A stretch of DNA of 64,000 bases from Chamaea fasciata (taxonomy: Eukaryota > Chordata > Aves > Passeriformes > Sylviidae): contig JARCOQ010000002.1 of the NCBI GenBank assembly GCA_029207755.1, positions 4,898,001-4,962,000 on the forward strand, written 5' to 3'. A program made the position numbers and the translations under genes. Numbering within the stretch: the first letter of the stretch is position 1; every line of letters starts with the position of its first letter. The notes beneath the pieces were generated by a model, which ran no database searches, had not been told where the DNA came from, and was given only the letters and a program-made list of their open reading frames with translations. Below are positions 37,961-51,066 of the stretch, in pieces.

Positions 37961-39128
37961 TTTGATGTTATACAGATGTTGGCACCAAGCTGACCACCAG
38001 GTACCAGAGTAGAAAGAGCAAACTTCTGCAAGCAGATCAAAATCTAGCTCCCTTGTGACTGGATACTGCATAATGCAACAGTCACTCTTTCACCTTCTGA
38101 TCCACCCTCTTGCTCACAGACCTCTTCTGCCAAATACTTCCAGCCAAACCCTGCTCCTGGGGGCCTCTGGAGGAGGCTGGAACACCACAGTGATGTTATC
38201 AGCAAGAGCAAGGACACCCAGAACTCACAGGAGCTGGGATTCCTGGTGTTTTGAGAAATTGAGGAGCATATCCCTCCTTCTGACTCACAGTGTCATGTAG
38301 GGATGTTTGTGTGTGTAATTCCTGGTGTGCCTCCCACTGAAGAAACAGAGAAAGAGCCTGGCAGACAGGGATGACACAGGGCTGTTAGCTGGATTTCTCC
38401 TTGAGGATATGCATAGAACATCTACTCTGTTTACTACTTTATATGTGAATGACATTGATATATGAGGTCCCACTGAAGGCAGATTCATGCTTAACTCACC
38501 TACCTCTCCTGTGTTCTGACCTTCCCCTCTTAACAGTGTAGAGACGATTTGCTTTTGCATAGTCAGAAGCTCAGAAACCCCAAATTATCTGTAATGTCTT
38601 GAGCGCATAATTATATCGAGCTTATCGCTGTGATTCCTTGGCACTTTCACCTTCCTGTGCCCTCAGTGAGGCAGCCCCTGAACCAGCTCTGGTGGAGATC
38701 CAGTTCTGCTGAAGCTTTCATTTCTTGGAGCAGGTTTGGGCAGGGGAATGGTGGGAGGTGGGAAAGGGAAATGTTGGTTAATGCATATGTTAGAGACGAT
38801 ACCAAGGGAAAAAGCCCTTGTGATCAGTTCTCACATGAGGATCACGCCCTCCTAATCAGGTAAGACGAGATGGCTGCTGTGTGAGGTGCATCTGGCTCCT
38901 GTGAAGGAGCAGTGACCCACACCTTCCCTATTTCACCTGCAGCCCTGGTGCTCCTGCCTCTGAGACTGCCCATTTTCACAAGTAAGCAGAAATGGGCTTA
39001 ATCACTACACAGATGAAAGGACTTCCAAGGAATATGTGGGTGCTCTGGGCAGGTAGTGTTGCACTTCACTGAACTGAGCCCTTCCCTTTGAATCAGTCTC
39101 TGCTTTGGCAATTCAGCCTTTACAGGCA

Positions 39129-39132
<4 letters not shown>

Positions 39133-39164
<32 letters not shown>
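39133..39164. repeat. T(32) homopolymer tract
   Basis: Thirty-two T on the + strand, followed by GGGGCC. It may be the A tail of a minus-strand retrocopy, but the minus-strand sequence upstream of the tail (above 39,164) is not recognised. Its length may be unreliable in assembly. Confidence 0.9.
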
Positions 39165-39165
<1 letters not shown>

Positions 39166-42100
39166 GGGCCAAGTTATGAAAACCGTGAAGGATTTCTCAA
39201 GGTTCCAGCTAAATTGCAGTTTTTGCCATTCCAATCCGCTGTTCCATCTCTGCAGGCAAAAAACAACTGCATTTTCCCTGCCACTCCTTCTGCGCTGTGA
39301 AATAGCTGTCAAGCCCTACCCCAGAGTTAGCTGCATTGTTGCGGGGGAAGGAATGGTTTTTTTTCTGTCCATGCACGAAAGTGAATAGATAAATCTCTTT
39401 AGATGAAGAGGCAGTTATTTTGTCTTAAGGAGTGGGAAGTGAATGGAGGAAACAGTGAGAAGACTACAGTGAGCTACAGCTCAAGAATCAGTTTGAGATA
39501 TTTATTCCTTGCAGAGGCAAAGGAGAGCAGTCCCACAATTTTTCTTCTCCTGGGTCAGGAACACAGGAGTGACACCACAGTAACTCACTTCTTCCCTCTT
39601 GAGGGATGGCTGTTAAGGCAGTGGTTTTAACTTATTGTATTTAATAAGGAGCTGAGAGACAATAAAGCTGCAAAATGAAACTTCTGGCGACCACGTAGCA
39701 AGAAGGGGAAAGAGGTTAGACAAAAGTCCAAATGCCAAGTCTGAAAAGTGGAAAGCAGGGGTGTACTGGTTACAAATCACTTGCTCCACAGAGCCAGCCC
39801 TGAACACGATGGATGCACTCTCTTTTTGGTCGCCTACAGCTAACATCACTCCTACCAACATTTTCTGCCATGGCAGAAGAGCTGTGCTCTTTGCATTGCA
39901 ATGCAGAACTGCAGGCACTAGGAAGAAAGAAACCAAAGTAGTCTTGGCTGAGGGGTGAGAGAGCCCTGCAGGGTTTAGCTCTTAAGGACTGGTTTGTGTA
40001 CTTTAATATGCCCATCACTAATTTGTAACGCCTTGCTCGAAAGGATGCTTGTGCTGCAGCACTCACCAGGGCACCAAAGCAATGCACAGGAGAGGCTCCT
40101 CAGGCCTTTAGAGCTATTCTCTGGATAAGGAGGTAGTCAGAGACACCTGGGAATGCTGATAAGGCAGCTGCTTCTTTCTTCATTGCTCTATCAACTTCTG
40201 TAAAGGTGCAATATAGGTATTAGCCGCACTGCCCAAGGCATGAGAGGCCAGGTTCTCATTTGCAGAGAGGCTGACTGGAGGCCTGTGGATGTTTCTGCTA
40301 TCCATGATCTGCACTTGAGGGCAGACTAGCTGATCTGCACCCCCAAGATGCTAAGGAAGAGCTGGGAGGAGGATTTCAGTTGGGTATGTGCTTTCCCTCC
40401 TCTTCTGGAGAGTGCCTCCTCCTTTCCTTGTTGAGATGGAATGAAGAAAGCATGGAGGGCCAAAAAAAGGCAGTTGACCGAGCAGTTCTGTAGGAGAAGT
40501 TCCTAAGTAAAGGAAAAATCCTCTCTGTCTGGTGAGAATAACACACGGTGCTCTAGTTACTGGGGGCACGGGTGAAGGGAGCTAGTGAGGATGCCAGAAA
40601 AAGAGTGCAGCAGGCGTCATTGCATGGTGGTGATCTACTTTTAAGTGATACCAGAAAAACCTATTAAATATATAACCTCAGCGCCCAGAAAAATGTGTTA
40701 AGAGGTTTATTCGTGTAGGAAAAGCTTCATCTTATAAATATAGATAAGGGCTTCTCTTTTTTTACTTCTTTTTCTTCTTTTGGATTTCCTATACAGAAAA
40801 CGTATTTGGACTGTAATTTCCCTTCTGGGAAGCTCTACCTAGTTATGCTGCTTTCTGTCTGGCAAGACTGAGAGGTCCATGCTGCAAATGGGAGAGGAGC
40901 TCAGTGTGATGAGTTCTTCCTAACATGTATCCCACTACATCCCATTCCAAGCCCTATCCTACAGAGCTGTATGCATGTGCTGCCCTGCAAGAGGGCTGGT
41001 AGTTTCACCAAGTAGATGTAGGACTGCTGTGTGCTAAGGGTGATGGCTAGCTGCTGTTCTTTTCAGGCTGTATCTGCTGCAGAGCTGCTCCTGACTCCCC
41101 TGAAAGAGAGGGAAAGATCCATAAAATAGGAAGCCACAGATCCCACTCTTAGTTTCTACTTCTCTCTCTCAGCATAGACCTTGCAGAGCACATCAGGTGG
41201 AAATACTGTTGTGAAGATCAAGTAAACCTGCTATCCTTCAGGTTGCCACCTTCCTTCCTCAACAGCTCTCCTTCCTCTTTGAGAGGGTAGAACAGGACCT
41301 GTCTGAGGTGCCCAGCCTCATCTACCAACAAAAGTCCAACCACTATCTTTAGCTGAACACAAATCAACCTCACCTTTAAATCCATGTTCTCCAGTCCAAA
41401 TTAAAATTTAATTCTGTGTTGTTTCTTTATGGAGGGCTCCCAAAAGGTGAAACTCAGCAGTGCTAATGTTCTTGTCCACAGTCCCCACTGCTTGTGGGGG
41501 ATTGTGGTCTCCCCCCATGGCCTGCACTCAGGGCTACCAGGCAACTGGTCCTTCCACCCTGGTTACCTTGCTGTCTTTCCCATCCCCAAAACTTTGTCCT
41601 GTCTTGCTGATGTGCAGTTTTCTCTCATCCAGACACCTGGCATCAAATAATGGGCTGTGCCCTTTCCTCTATCCTTCACAGGAAAGTTTTGAAGAAACTC
41701 CTCAAAATTTTCTGGACTGAGTCATCCTCCTCATGGTTGGTTTTTTGGCTTCCTCTCATTTGTCTTGACTTCCCACCCCTTCACAGCTCTTCAGCTGTTC
41801 CTGGGTGTCCCTGTTCCAATGGCCTGGGAGGCAGGGAGGCCTGTGCCAGCTTTCCCTTTGCAGTAGCTCAGACAAGCATTGTTGGGCTGTACCGGTGTGA
41901 GCGTTCTTGCCAGGGAGGAGCCTGCTGAGGACAGCCACAATCATCTGCTGCCATCCCTTTTCACATCTCCTCTAAGTTCCTGTCATGTGTGCCTACAAAC
42001 AAGTAAACTAAATAACTGCCAGTGTAGACACTCTTGGGGCTTAATCACGATGACTAACATTGCCTCATGGCTTCTTTATGCTCTTCTATCCACAACCATC

Positions 42101-42544
42101 TGCTGTTGCTTTGCCTACCAATCGATAACTGTGAATCAGGGCATTTCCTCTTCCCTTCTCCACCCCACCCCAATCTCTGCCTCTTTCTCCTAGGGGCTAT
42201 GACAGCTTCCAAAATCACCCCATTATCATAGGCAGGGCAACTCACGTCCTGTTGTACAAGGAAACTTCCTTTTATGAATGTTAAGGACCATCCCTCCGTG
42301 TGAGTTGTGAAACAACAAGATGACACCATGCTTGCATTATAACACCATTGTATTTGGCATTATACTGGCTGAGGTGAAAGTGGAACTAGCTTATAACCAG
42401 GTTGCAAAACTCTTGCCTTGCTCCTTCTCAGGCACTGCCAGTGGCCTGTGACACACTTCCAAAAATCCCATTTCTGGTAGAGTGCTTTGGGTGCTTTTTC
42501 TGGTTAGTTTTTGAGGGGAGGTTGAGGGGGTTTTGTGTGGTTTA

Positions 42545-42590
42545 TTTTGTTTTGTTTTGTTTTGTTTTGTTGTTTTGTTTTGTTTTTTTT
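42545..42590. repeat. (TTTTG)n pentanucleotide microsatellite
   Basis: About nine TTTTG/TTTG units with slight irregularity, ending in a T run. On the other strand this is (CAAAA)n, which often grows from a retroposon A tail, but no adjacent element is recognised. Confidence 0.85.
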
Positions 42591-45103
42591 AATTTTTGTC
42601 TTGGGAGTATGAAGATATCAAATCTGTTCTTTCATGGGTTTGTCCAGACCTCTGAGGTGAGGCCTGTCTCTGCATCCATGCATCCCGGATTAAATGCTAG
42701 TATAGGTGCTGGCAGCTCTTCCCCTTCTGGCAGGGGTGCTTGCCAGAAAATTCGTGAGACACTGCAGAGAGCGTTACTTTTCCCTAGTGGAGTGGAGAAA
42801 CCAAGGCAAAGAGGGGTGCGGTATCCAGCTGATTATCCTAAAGCAAGCCAGGAGGAAAGGTAAGGTTAGAGTACAGGGCTTGGGCTGACCTCTTCCCACA
42901 TGCTGGGGCTGACTGCTGCCATTTCTGCTGTCCCCCCTGGGATGTGGGCTGGTGCTGGCAGCAGATGACCCTCTTTCCTCATCTCCAAGTGCCCATTGTA
43001 GCATTAGCTCTGCCTGACGTGTGTCTGCAGAGGAATTCAAACAGAACTCGAAAGAAAACAAAGCAGAGCAAACGGCTCTTCTTGAAAAGCAGCTGGTGAA
43101 CTCCACTGGCTGGAGCCAGAAGCCCTTTTAGGGCAAGTGACGGCTCCCCATCTCCCTCAGGGAAGAAGGATCTGCTACAAAAGCGGCTCCTCTGTAATGG
43201 GAGGTTAGCAAAGGAATCTGAGTACGTTTTACTGGAGTAACGACTCAGATTTTCAGTTTGCAGCCCTGCTGTAAATCACATTTCCACGTGGGTGCGATGA
43301 CCCGAACAGCTCCAGCACTGCAGAAGGAAACCTGTCCGTGCTGGCTGGCCAGGGGAATTTGGTTGATAGCAAGTCAAAGTCGGCATCCCTTGGGTGTTTA
43401 TGAGGGGGCCGTGACTGGGCCCTGCCTCAGGGGAACCCATAACCTCAGTTCTCTCCTCCTGTGTCCCCTGATCTGTCTTTTCCATCAAGGTAAAGTGGGA
43501 GTAAGATAATATCCCTAGGATTTGGTAACCATCTGTGTCACGGCCAGCTTTAGTCACAGCAGTTGCTTTCAGGCAGGAAATTGCTGAGGGCAGCAAATCA
43601 TCCTGACAATAACCATCCTGCAAACTTGTTGCCTCTTCCCCCAGCTTTGCCCTGTGCCTGCTTCATCTCCGTCTGTGCAGCTGCTGCTGGTGCAGGAGGC
43701 AGAGTGTGGAGAGGGCAGCAGCAGAGGGCTTCCCTGGACTCCCTCCTCCCCCACCAGGGCCTCTGTGAAAAAGTGACAGGGTGCAGAGAGGGGGATCACA
43801 CCAAAGAAGCTTCCAGACTCAGAAAGTTATTTTTTCCTCGTTCTCGAGAAGCAAATATCACATGACCTGTGTGATGGAAAAGCTCTTCTCAGCACGTGTC
43901 AAACAGCACTGAGAAGTGAAGAGTCGGCACAAAAGCGTGTTGGCAGTTGACATTTCATGAGCACACTGCCATCAGGCTCAGCTGAGAGAGAGCTGAGGAA
44001 ACCCCGGACTGGGATGGCCCCTTTGCCTCCCCCGGCATGGTGCCTCTGGGGGTGCAAGGTGTTGTTGTGTGGGCAAGACAGAAAGCTGTGAACCGAGGTC
44101 ACCCCTGCTCCATGCTGAAACTGGTGCCTTGTCCCCAACATGGTTTCTTGTTTGCACAGAATTTAAGGAGGTGACACTGAAGTGTAGGGCGGTAAAAGGC
44201 ATTCCCGATCCTCTGCAGAAGATTTTTGACTACATTTTGTTGTGGAAATGGAAGCGTACTTTTCCATCCACAGCCTGCCCTGCTCTGACTTTGTAAGGCT
44301 GACACAGGGATGTCTGGCCAGACTCCTACCATAGCTCACGGCAAGGAGAAGGGGCAGTGCTCACCCTGCCAGTGCACTAATTTAAATTACCTGGCTGCAG
44401 CACTAATGCACAAAACCTGTTGCCTCCTTTGGGAGACTCTGGGAGCTGAGAAGTTGGAGGCAATGAGTCATTTGCAGTGTAGTAGAGAAGCCATTCATTT
44501 GCCTGCCTGCATTGCAAGACATCTGGCTGCCTGTGCCGTGTGCTTTCAGTTCAGGTTGGAAGGGAGAAAGCAAAATCCTCCTGTGTTTTGGAATGGCAAC
44601 CTCTTGGAGTGGGAGATGCAATGCAAAGGGAGAAAAAGAAAGAGGTGGTGCGGGGATAAACAGGGGACCAAGTCTCGTAATGTAACATTCAGGAACTTCA
44701 GTAGAAAGTGAGACTCCTGGGCTTTCATTCCTGATGTCATGAATATTTCAAGGTTTCTATAATGATTCTTGAACGTGAAATGCAAAACAGTCGTGGGAGT
44801 AAGGGCATGGTGTCCTGGACTTCTCCCTCTTAGATGAATCCCAGACCATTTCTTTATTACATAAAGGTGACCAACACCCACAGCAAAATGCAAGCAGAAT
44901 TTATATCTTCCAGTATCAGCTGCTACCTTGCTGTCAGGCCAATAGTGAGGGAGGTATGAATTGGCTGCAGTCACAGAAATGAAGGTGTGGACTCTGAAAC
45001 CTAATGATAACATATTTCTTCCAGAGTAACAATGAAAGTGCTTATCATAGCTAACTGGATGAAAGAAATGTTTTAAGATAAATGACAGCAGCTGAGAGAC
45101 TGG

Positions 45104-45139
45104 TTTTTTTCTTTTTTTCCTTTTTTTTTTTTTTTTTTT
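45104..45139. repeat. T-rich tract
   Basis: T runs interrupted by single C and CC, ending in 19 T (45,121-45,139). On the minus strand this supplies a lysine-rich stretch in a chance open frame. Confidence 0.8.
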
Positions 45140-48100
45140 GTATAGTTGCCCAGAACTGTTTAGAAATAATCCAGACACACCCAAAGAGTCTCACATTGTT
45201 AGGTTGGACCAAGAAATAGATTTTCTTTCCTAAAAACGATTCTGTGGAAAAATGGGAAGTGCAACCAGGAGCTGAAAATCTTGTGAGACGAGAGGCTGAA
45301 AGTGTACTTGGCAAAGGTGATTTCTTCTTTCGCTTTTTGCTGCTGAAACACCCATTGGTGTTTTTTTCTGGTTGCCAGTGAAGAAATTAATAATGGAAAT
45401 GTCCATTTGCCCCTTTTTCTATGTCATTTTTCTTCTCAGGGTGGAAAGAAAACAAGATAAAACCCTGCTCCATCAGTGATCGTGAGGTTTGGAGCCAACC
45501 TTTTACTCACGTGCCTTATTCTGGCACTCACTCTAAGCGTGGGGAGGTCTGAATTAACTGGCAAAACAGCAGAGAACTGGGACCTGAGCCTGATTCTGGT
45601 AGGTAGGATTAGAGAGCAGAAAAGCAGTGTGCTCATTCCTGCGTGAACTCCAGGCAGAGCCTACAGAAGCATGCAAGGTCCCAGCAGCAGCTGCAGGTCT
45701 GGCTGGCCATGGAGCAGAGCTTATACAGCAGCTTGCCAGGGAGTACCTGGGGCCTTGCCTCTGTCATCTGTGCCTAATGAGCCTGGTCTTCTTGGCCCTG
45801 AAGGGCTCTGCCCCTGTAATTTGTGTGTGCCCATGTCAGGACCAAGACATTTTAGCACTGCAGCACAGAAGAAGAGCCTTGTGGGCTGCTTTCTGCCTGT
45901 CCTTACAGATGGAGGATGCAACAGCTGAGCTCCACAGAACACAGCATCCGAGAGTTAAATCAGGAACAAGCAAAGCTTTGCCTTATTGTGGCTCTTTGCT
46001 CTCGCAGAGCGCTCACCAAGCTGCACTAATGCTCCAGCTGTGTCTGAAGGGGACATGTGGGAGGACTCCTGCAGCTCTCCAGCAGGGGGTTGAAACCAGA
46101 GCTGACCATCAGCCCAGCTGGGCAGCACCAGCCCTCTCCCCTGCACTGGCCTGGCTCAGCCTGGGAGGGATCCAGCAGCCAGCAGGGGTGTGGAGAACTG
46201 CAGGTATGTAGTCAGGTAGTCACCTGGCCTCTGGCCTTCTTCATTTTCAGGAAACATCTTTCACTCTGCACATACTCCAAAGCTTGAAGCTGCTGTGTGT
46301 TTCTGGGAGAGATGTTTCCCTAATGTTATTTCCCAAGGTGGTAGTATAATGTTTTTCCTTGCAGATAGATCATAACCTCAGGCTGAGTGCAACATCAGAC
46401 GTGGGTACATTTATGAAAAAAATTGGCATACTCTTCTGTCAAGCAACAGTTAAAAGAAAATCTGCAAAGGGATTAGCTGCCATACACTCTGGGGCTTGCT
46501 GACAGATGTCCTGAAAATCTGGAAATGTGTCGATCTATCTTTACACAGGGTTTTTGGTTTTTTTTCTCATTCCCTCTCCTTCTCCCTCTCCTCATCCATC
46601 TTCCCAGGGCACACAAATGGGAATTCCTTCAAATCTACAGGGCTTCCTGGGAACTGCCTTGATTCCATCCATGGATTGGCATATGGGTCCTAGGGTGCAA
46701 TCTGGGCTGAGTTAAACCCAAAACCTCAGTCTCGTTAGATGCCAGCTTCCCTGCAATGGCAGCAGTGCTGCTTTGTGCCAGGGCAGTTAGGGTTTTCTTT
46801 CTGTTCCAACTGCAACCTCTCAGCTCGTTTTAAAGGAGCTTAAATGTTGGCCATTAAATATAAATATCTTCTTTTTCCTCTGGGTGAAACTGATGTTCAA
46901 AACTTCACAGTGTAAATAAGGTCTGGAGAAAATGTTTTAGGCAATGATTCTGTCAAAATAAATGGCTCTGGCCATTCCTCCCCATTTCAGACCAGTGCTC
47001 TAGGTGTACCTCTTCTCCCTTTCACAATGTGGCAGAGGAGCTTTGACCCGATTGTGATGTTCCCCCAAGCAACATCTTCAGGCTTAAGATCCTGTGTTCT
47101 GTGGATTGTGTTGAGTGGTCATGGGCAAATAACACAGGATGATTTTTTGTAAGTGCTTTCTCTTTCTGGATGGTTTGACTCTGATTGCTCAATCTGAAAT
47201 GCTCAGGTGGCCTCTGAGAGGTCTTTTCCATTCTCCAGCTCTGGCCCAAGTCACTGTCCTCAGGGAGACAGTCACTCCTGCAACTGCAGTTAAATCTCCT
47301 CCTCCTCTTCTCCCCCCATGATCTCTTTCCCTCTCCTACAGGCAGAAAATAATTTCTCCTTATTTATGGACGAGTCAGGAGTCTCCTGCCTTGCTCTGTT
47401 GAGTCCAGTCTCTCTTTTTGCTATAGTTTGTTACCATTACCACCCAGGTTACTGCCTGCTCTAAAATCTCAGGATTGCAAATCTGTTTGTGTGCCTTGTT
47501 CCCTCTCCTACCTGCTAATCAGAGGAGTGGGGTAAGTCCCCACTGGGTCCAAACTTGAGGGTGTGCAGTGTTTTGTCCTGAAAAAGGACCAGCATTCTTA
47601 TTTCATGACGTACACAATTTGCATTTCTGCCAAACCTCTTTTCTCTGAGGGCCAGACCATAGTTTAACTTCAGTGTTCATCTGTGGGCCATGGGAAGCCT
47701 GTGTACATCGGGTGAGCAGCATGTTCAGAGTCTGGATGTTGATGTCACTCTGCTTCCCTCAGGCGAAGGACGCAGCTCTCAGTCACAGCTGTTGTATTAC
47801 AGCAGCCTCTGGCTATCCAGAGGTTTGGGATGCATCTACCCCGATGGCCCTCGGCCACACAGCAGCCACCCAGTCTCACCTCTCACTCAGGCACCCTTTG
47901 GTTGTGCTTCTGCTAGAAAAGGCAGGGGCATGGGCAGTGCCTGTGCCTTGGTACGAGCACTGAGCAACCCAGAAAATGGCACCACGTGGGATCGTTCCCC
48001 CTTCTCCTGCTGCCCAGTCTCAAGCCCTGCCTGCCAAGGCGAGCCGTGGGGAAGCAAGTCCCAGCACAATGCTGGCAGTGATGGAGCACCAAGGAAGTGT

Positions 48101-48659
48101 GGGTTGTGACCTAATGAGTGTATCATCAGCATGGCTTGAGTCACGCCTGTCTGCCTCCAACTCTTACAGCTGCCCCACTGCCAAAGAGCAGCCGCGTGGC
48201 CCCACCAAAACGATCCGGCTGCTGCTGAGGACGGCGCTCCTGAATGACTCAGTTGTGCTGGGAGAACAAGGCAGCCCAGATCTGTCTTCCTGGAAAGCTG
48301 CTTCACGGTAACCTTGTGCTTGAAAGGGTTTTGTCTTAGAGGTGACTGTGGTGCTCATTTCCATTCAGCCGCGTGAGTAAACCACACAGACAGACAGACG
48401 TCCGCAGGGAGTCAGGGCCCCATCACGTGAGCCTGAAACGCCAGAGCCAAGCCCCCGGGAGGGCTGCCTGCCCGAGCCTCAGTTTCTCCACTGATGCAGA
48501 AGTGAGGCCAATGTTTTCCCCAAAAGACCAGGAGGTGTTTGTGAAGTCCTCTGAGGAAAGGCGCTCTCGTGAACACCAAGCTATTTTTATTATTGGGGTC
48601 AGGGAGGAGAACACGCGTAAAGGTGATGGAGCTCTTGAAACATAGGTTCCCATTAATAG

Positions 48660-48760
48660 TCTTCAGCACACACAGTTCTTATTATAATCTAATTTGACTG
48701 AAATTGGATTAATCTTATAATGCTATAATGTCATTTCCATGGTCTTTTTATATTTTTATT
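48660..48760. promoter_or_regulatory. A/T-rich patch with palindromic GATTAATC (K50 homeodomain-type) site
   Basis: The palindrome GATTAATC (48,707-48,714), within TTGGATTAATCTTAT, presents TAATCC/TAATCT on both strands, the core preferred by OTX/PITX/CRX-class homeodomains. Further TAAT cores and repeated ATAAT phrases lie within 60 bp. It sits about 2.5 kb upstream of the supported first exon. Function is inferred from motif content only. Confidence 0.25.
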
Positions 48761-49268
48761 GTTACTATGCATTAATGCAATACTGTGCAAGAGCTCTGAG
48801 AAGAGGATGTGAGTTTAGTGAATCTCTGATAACATTTTTGCAGGGCATTTTTATGCCCCTGTTAGGCTTGTATGCTATAAAGTCACGTAGTGCCTGGAAA
48901 ATAGCAAGAATTCACATAAATTCATCTTGAATTATCTTCCCACAGGCTCCACTGGCAAAAGCAATGTATTCAGAGCCGAGACACCAGGCTTGTCCCTGAC
49001 CTGTCCCGTGAGCTCACCTGAATCATGCCAGTGTTTTCATCTCTGTCTCTTCATCTGAAGATGGAACTAATGTGTCCACACAGGAATGTCATGAATCTGA
49101 GGTATACATCCCTTGCCATCTAGAAAAACCATCTTGTGTATCACAAAGCTTTAATATTTCCTTTTTATTGAGTTTATCCTGCCTGTGCCCCATATTTCTT
49201 AATTTGCCCTTTTTTTTTTTCCTTTTGGTATTATTTATTTCTCTAGATATACATCTTTTGAAGCAAAA

Positions 49269-49314
49269 GAGTAAATGATCTTTATCCTGCATGAGTAAAT
49301 GATCTTTATCTTGC
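49269..49314. repeat. 24-bp tandem duplication
   Basis: GAGTAAATGATCTTTATC followed by CTGC (49,269-49,290) is repeated as GAGTAAATGATCTTTATC followed by TTGC (49,293-49,314). The period is 24 bp with one mismatch. It appears to be a recent local slippage or duplication event. Confidence 0.92.
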
Positions 49315-50529
49315 ACCAATTTAAAGATGTTGGACGTTTACTTCAAAGTAGCTCCACGGTTCTTGCCCCGAATACTCACAGACTTGTCCATGAGGATTTA
49401 TAATAGGACAAACGTGACAAATATTGGGTAAGCTGAGCAATATTACAGTGGATGACATTTCAGTCCTCAAATCACCTAAGAGAGAAGCCAAATAGACTGG
49501 TATTTTCTATGAACTCTTATCAACACCTCTGTTCCTTTTCCAAGTCTCACTTGAAGGCAGTCTTGATGCAATTAAAGCTCAAGGGCCAAAGCGTGAGCTT
49601 CATTTTCAGTGCAAGTACAACACTAACCCTTTCTCTCCCAGATCTCTGGTTATTCTGTTCTTCCGTTCCTCTGCTCAGAGAGCGTGGCAAAGCTTCAAAT
49701 TAAACCTCCCACTCTGAAAACGGCACGCTTAACATTATTAGCCTGCAGAAACAGAATTTGCTGGGTCACTAGGAGCTGGCTACCAACGCATCTGCCATGA
49801 CAGCCACGTTGGGAAGCAAGTCCATATGGTAATCCAGACAGCTTCTGACTTCTGCTGGGTACAGCTTCTAAGGACTTGGCATCTTTTATTAGACAGTTTG
49901 GGTTTGTGCTGTTTTCTGCCTTTCTGTGGCATTAAAGGGTTGGGTTCCTACATTTGCATCACCAACACTTCACTGGGGGACACTCCGTACGTAGGCAGAG
50001 GGGTCTCCCGTAGGGGATCCTTGCAGGATGGGAGCACTAGGAGGGTACCTCATTCTACTATTGCTGTCACTTCTGGCCTCTTATTTTCGTAAGCAAACAA
50101 GCAACTAGGAGTTTCATTTGGAAGGAAATTTGAACGTCTGCACCCTTGAGAAGGGCATTCTCATTCTCGTTTTATTTACAAACAACCTCAGCCCCAGTCC
50201 CTAGTGGTGCCATGTTTATGCATCCAGTTTCCTGGGTGTACTTTTAATGCACTTCTGCCATTGACACACTGTGGTGTTGACTGACTGGGCAGCATCCCAA
50301 GTGCAGCAGTGCCCGCACATGGGGAGGGCTCACATCTGGCAACCTGGCATTAACACCAGCCCTGGACTCGGGTCTCGGCAACAACGCATCGCAGCGGGAC
50401 GGTCACGACTTGATCGAAACTTGGAAACCCCCTCTGTTATTTCTGGTTCGCATGGGAACAAAAAGGCGCATTTATACCATGTCCTAAGACGCCGGCTGGC
50501 TTTCCGAGGAGCGCCCGAGGTCTCTCTTC

Positions 50530-50551
50530 TTTTTTTTTTTTTTTTTTTTTT
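50530..50551. repeat. T(22) tract bordering the CpG island
   Basis: Twenty-two T immediately upstream of the CpG island. Poly(dA:dT) tracts disfavour nucleosomes, so it may influence promoter chromatin, or it may be neutral. Confidence 0.85.
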
Positions 50552-50674
50552 CCTTAAAACAAAGGAACCCGGTTTATCCCTGCAGCTCCTTCACGACCCC
50601 TAACCCCACGCCAGAGCCATCCCGAAGGCACGGCAGCGCCGTGCCCGCAGCGCCGCTCGGGGGCCGGGGGCAGC

Positions 50675-50712
50675 GGGCGGGCCGGGGCGGGCCGGGGCGG
50701 GCCGGGGGCGGG
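50675..50712. promoter_or_regulatory. Array of Sp1/KLF-type GC boxes at 10-bp period
   Basis: GGGCGGG occurs at 50,675, 50,685 and 50,695, and again at 50,706, so successive boxes fall on about the same face of the helix. Further GGGCGGG copies lie at about 50,765 and 50,773. These bind Sp/KLF factors in many CpG-island promoters. The G-runs can also form G-quadruplex structures on the + strand. Confidence 0.75.
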
Positions 50713-50932
50713 CTCTGGCGGGCGGAGGAAGCGCCGGGCACCCCGCGGTGGCGGCGGCGCTGAACGGGCGGGTTGGGCGGGCAGGTGAGGGCGGCGGGCC
50801 GGGGCAAGCCGTGGGGGCGCGGTGCCCCGCTTATTTTTGTAACTTTCCGGGGTGGGGTCTTTTTGTTGTCTCTCGTGCCCCCCCCCACCCCCCCTTCCGC
50901 TGCCTCCTCTCTTCCGCACCTTCCCGGTGCTC

Positions 50933-50952
50933 TTTTTTTTTTTTTTTTTTTT
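50933..50952. repeat. T(20) tract inside the CpG island
   Basis: Twenty T followed by CTTTCTTTTTTCCGCC. It is unusual inside such G/C-rich DNA. It could reduce nucleosome occupancy, or be a polypyrimidine tract in the 5' leader if transcription begins upstream. Confidence 0.85.
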
Positions 50953-51066
50953 CTTTCTTTTTTCCGCCCCTTGGAGGAGACGATTTTTTCTGGCGCTCCT
51001 GCTGCCTCTCCCGCGGGAGCCGTCGGCGCGGAGGGGAGGCGCGGCGGCCGCCCCGCTGCGGGGGCG

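Larger units (their letters stand above)
37961..50589. other. Non-coding upstream flank of the CpG-island gene
   Basis: No exon is supported in this 12.6-kb flank. The longest minus-strand frame, about 212 codons at 44.55-45.18 kb, begins in an A-rich tract and resembles no family I know. Simple repeats are listed separately. Cores for K50-type homeodomains occur near 48.7 kb. This is the proximal upstream flank of the only supported gene and may contain its regulatory elements. Confidence 0.55.

Noticed and set aside
44546..45184. 212-codon minus-strand open frame
   Set aside because: Its N-terminal part is poly-Lys from a T-rich tract. The rest resembles no family and has no retrogene hallmarks I could confirm.
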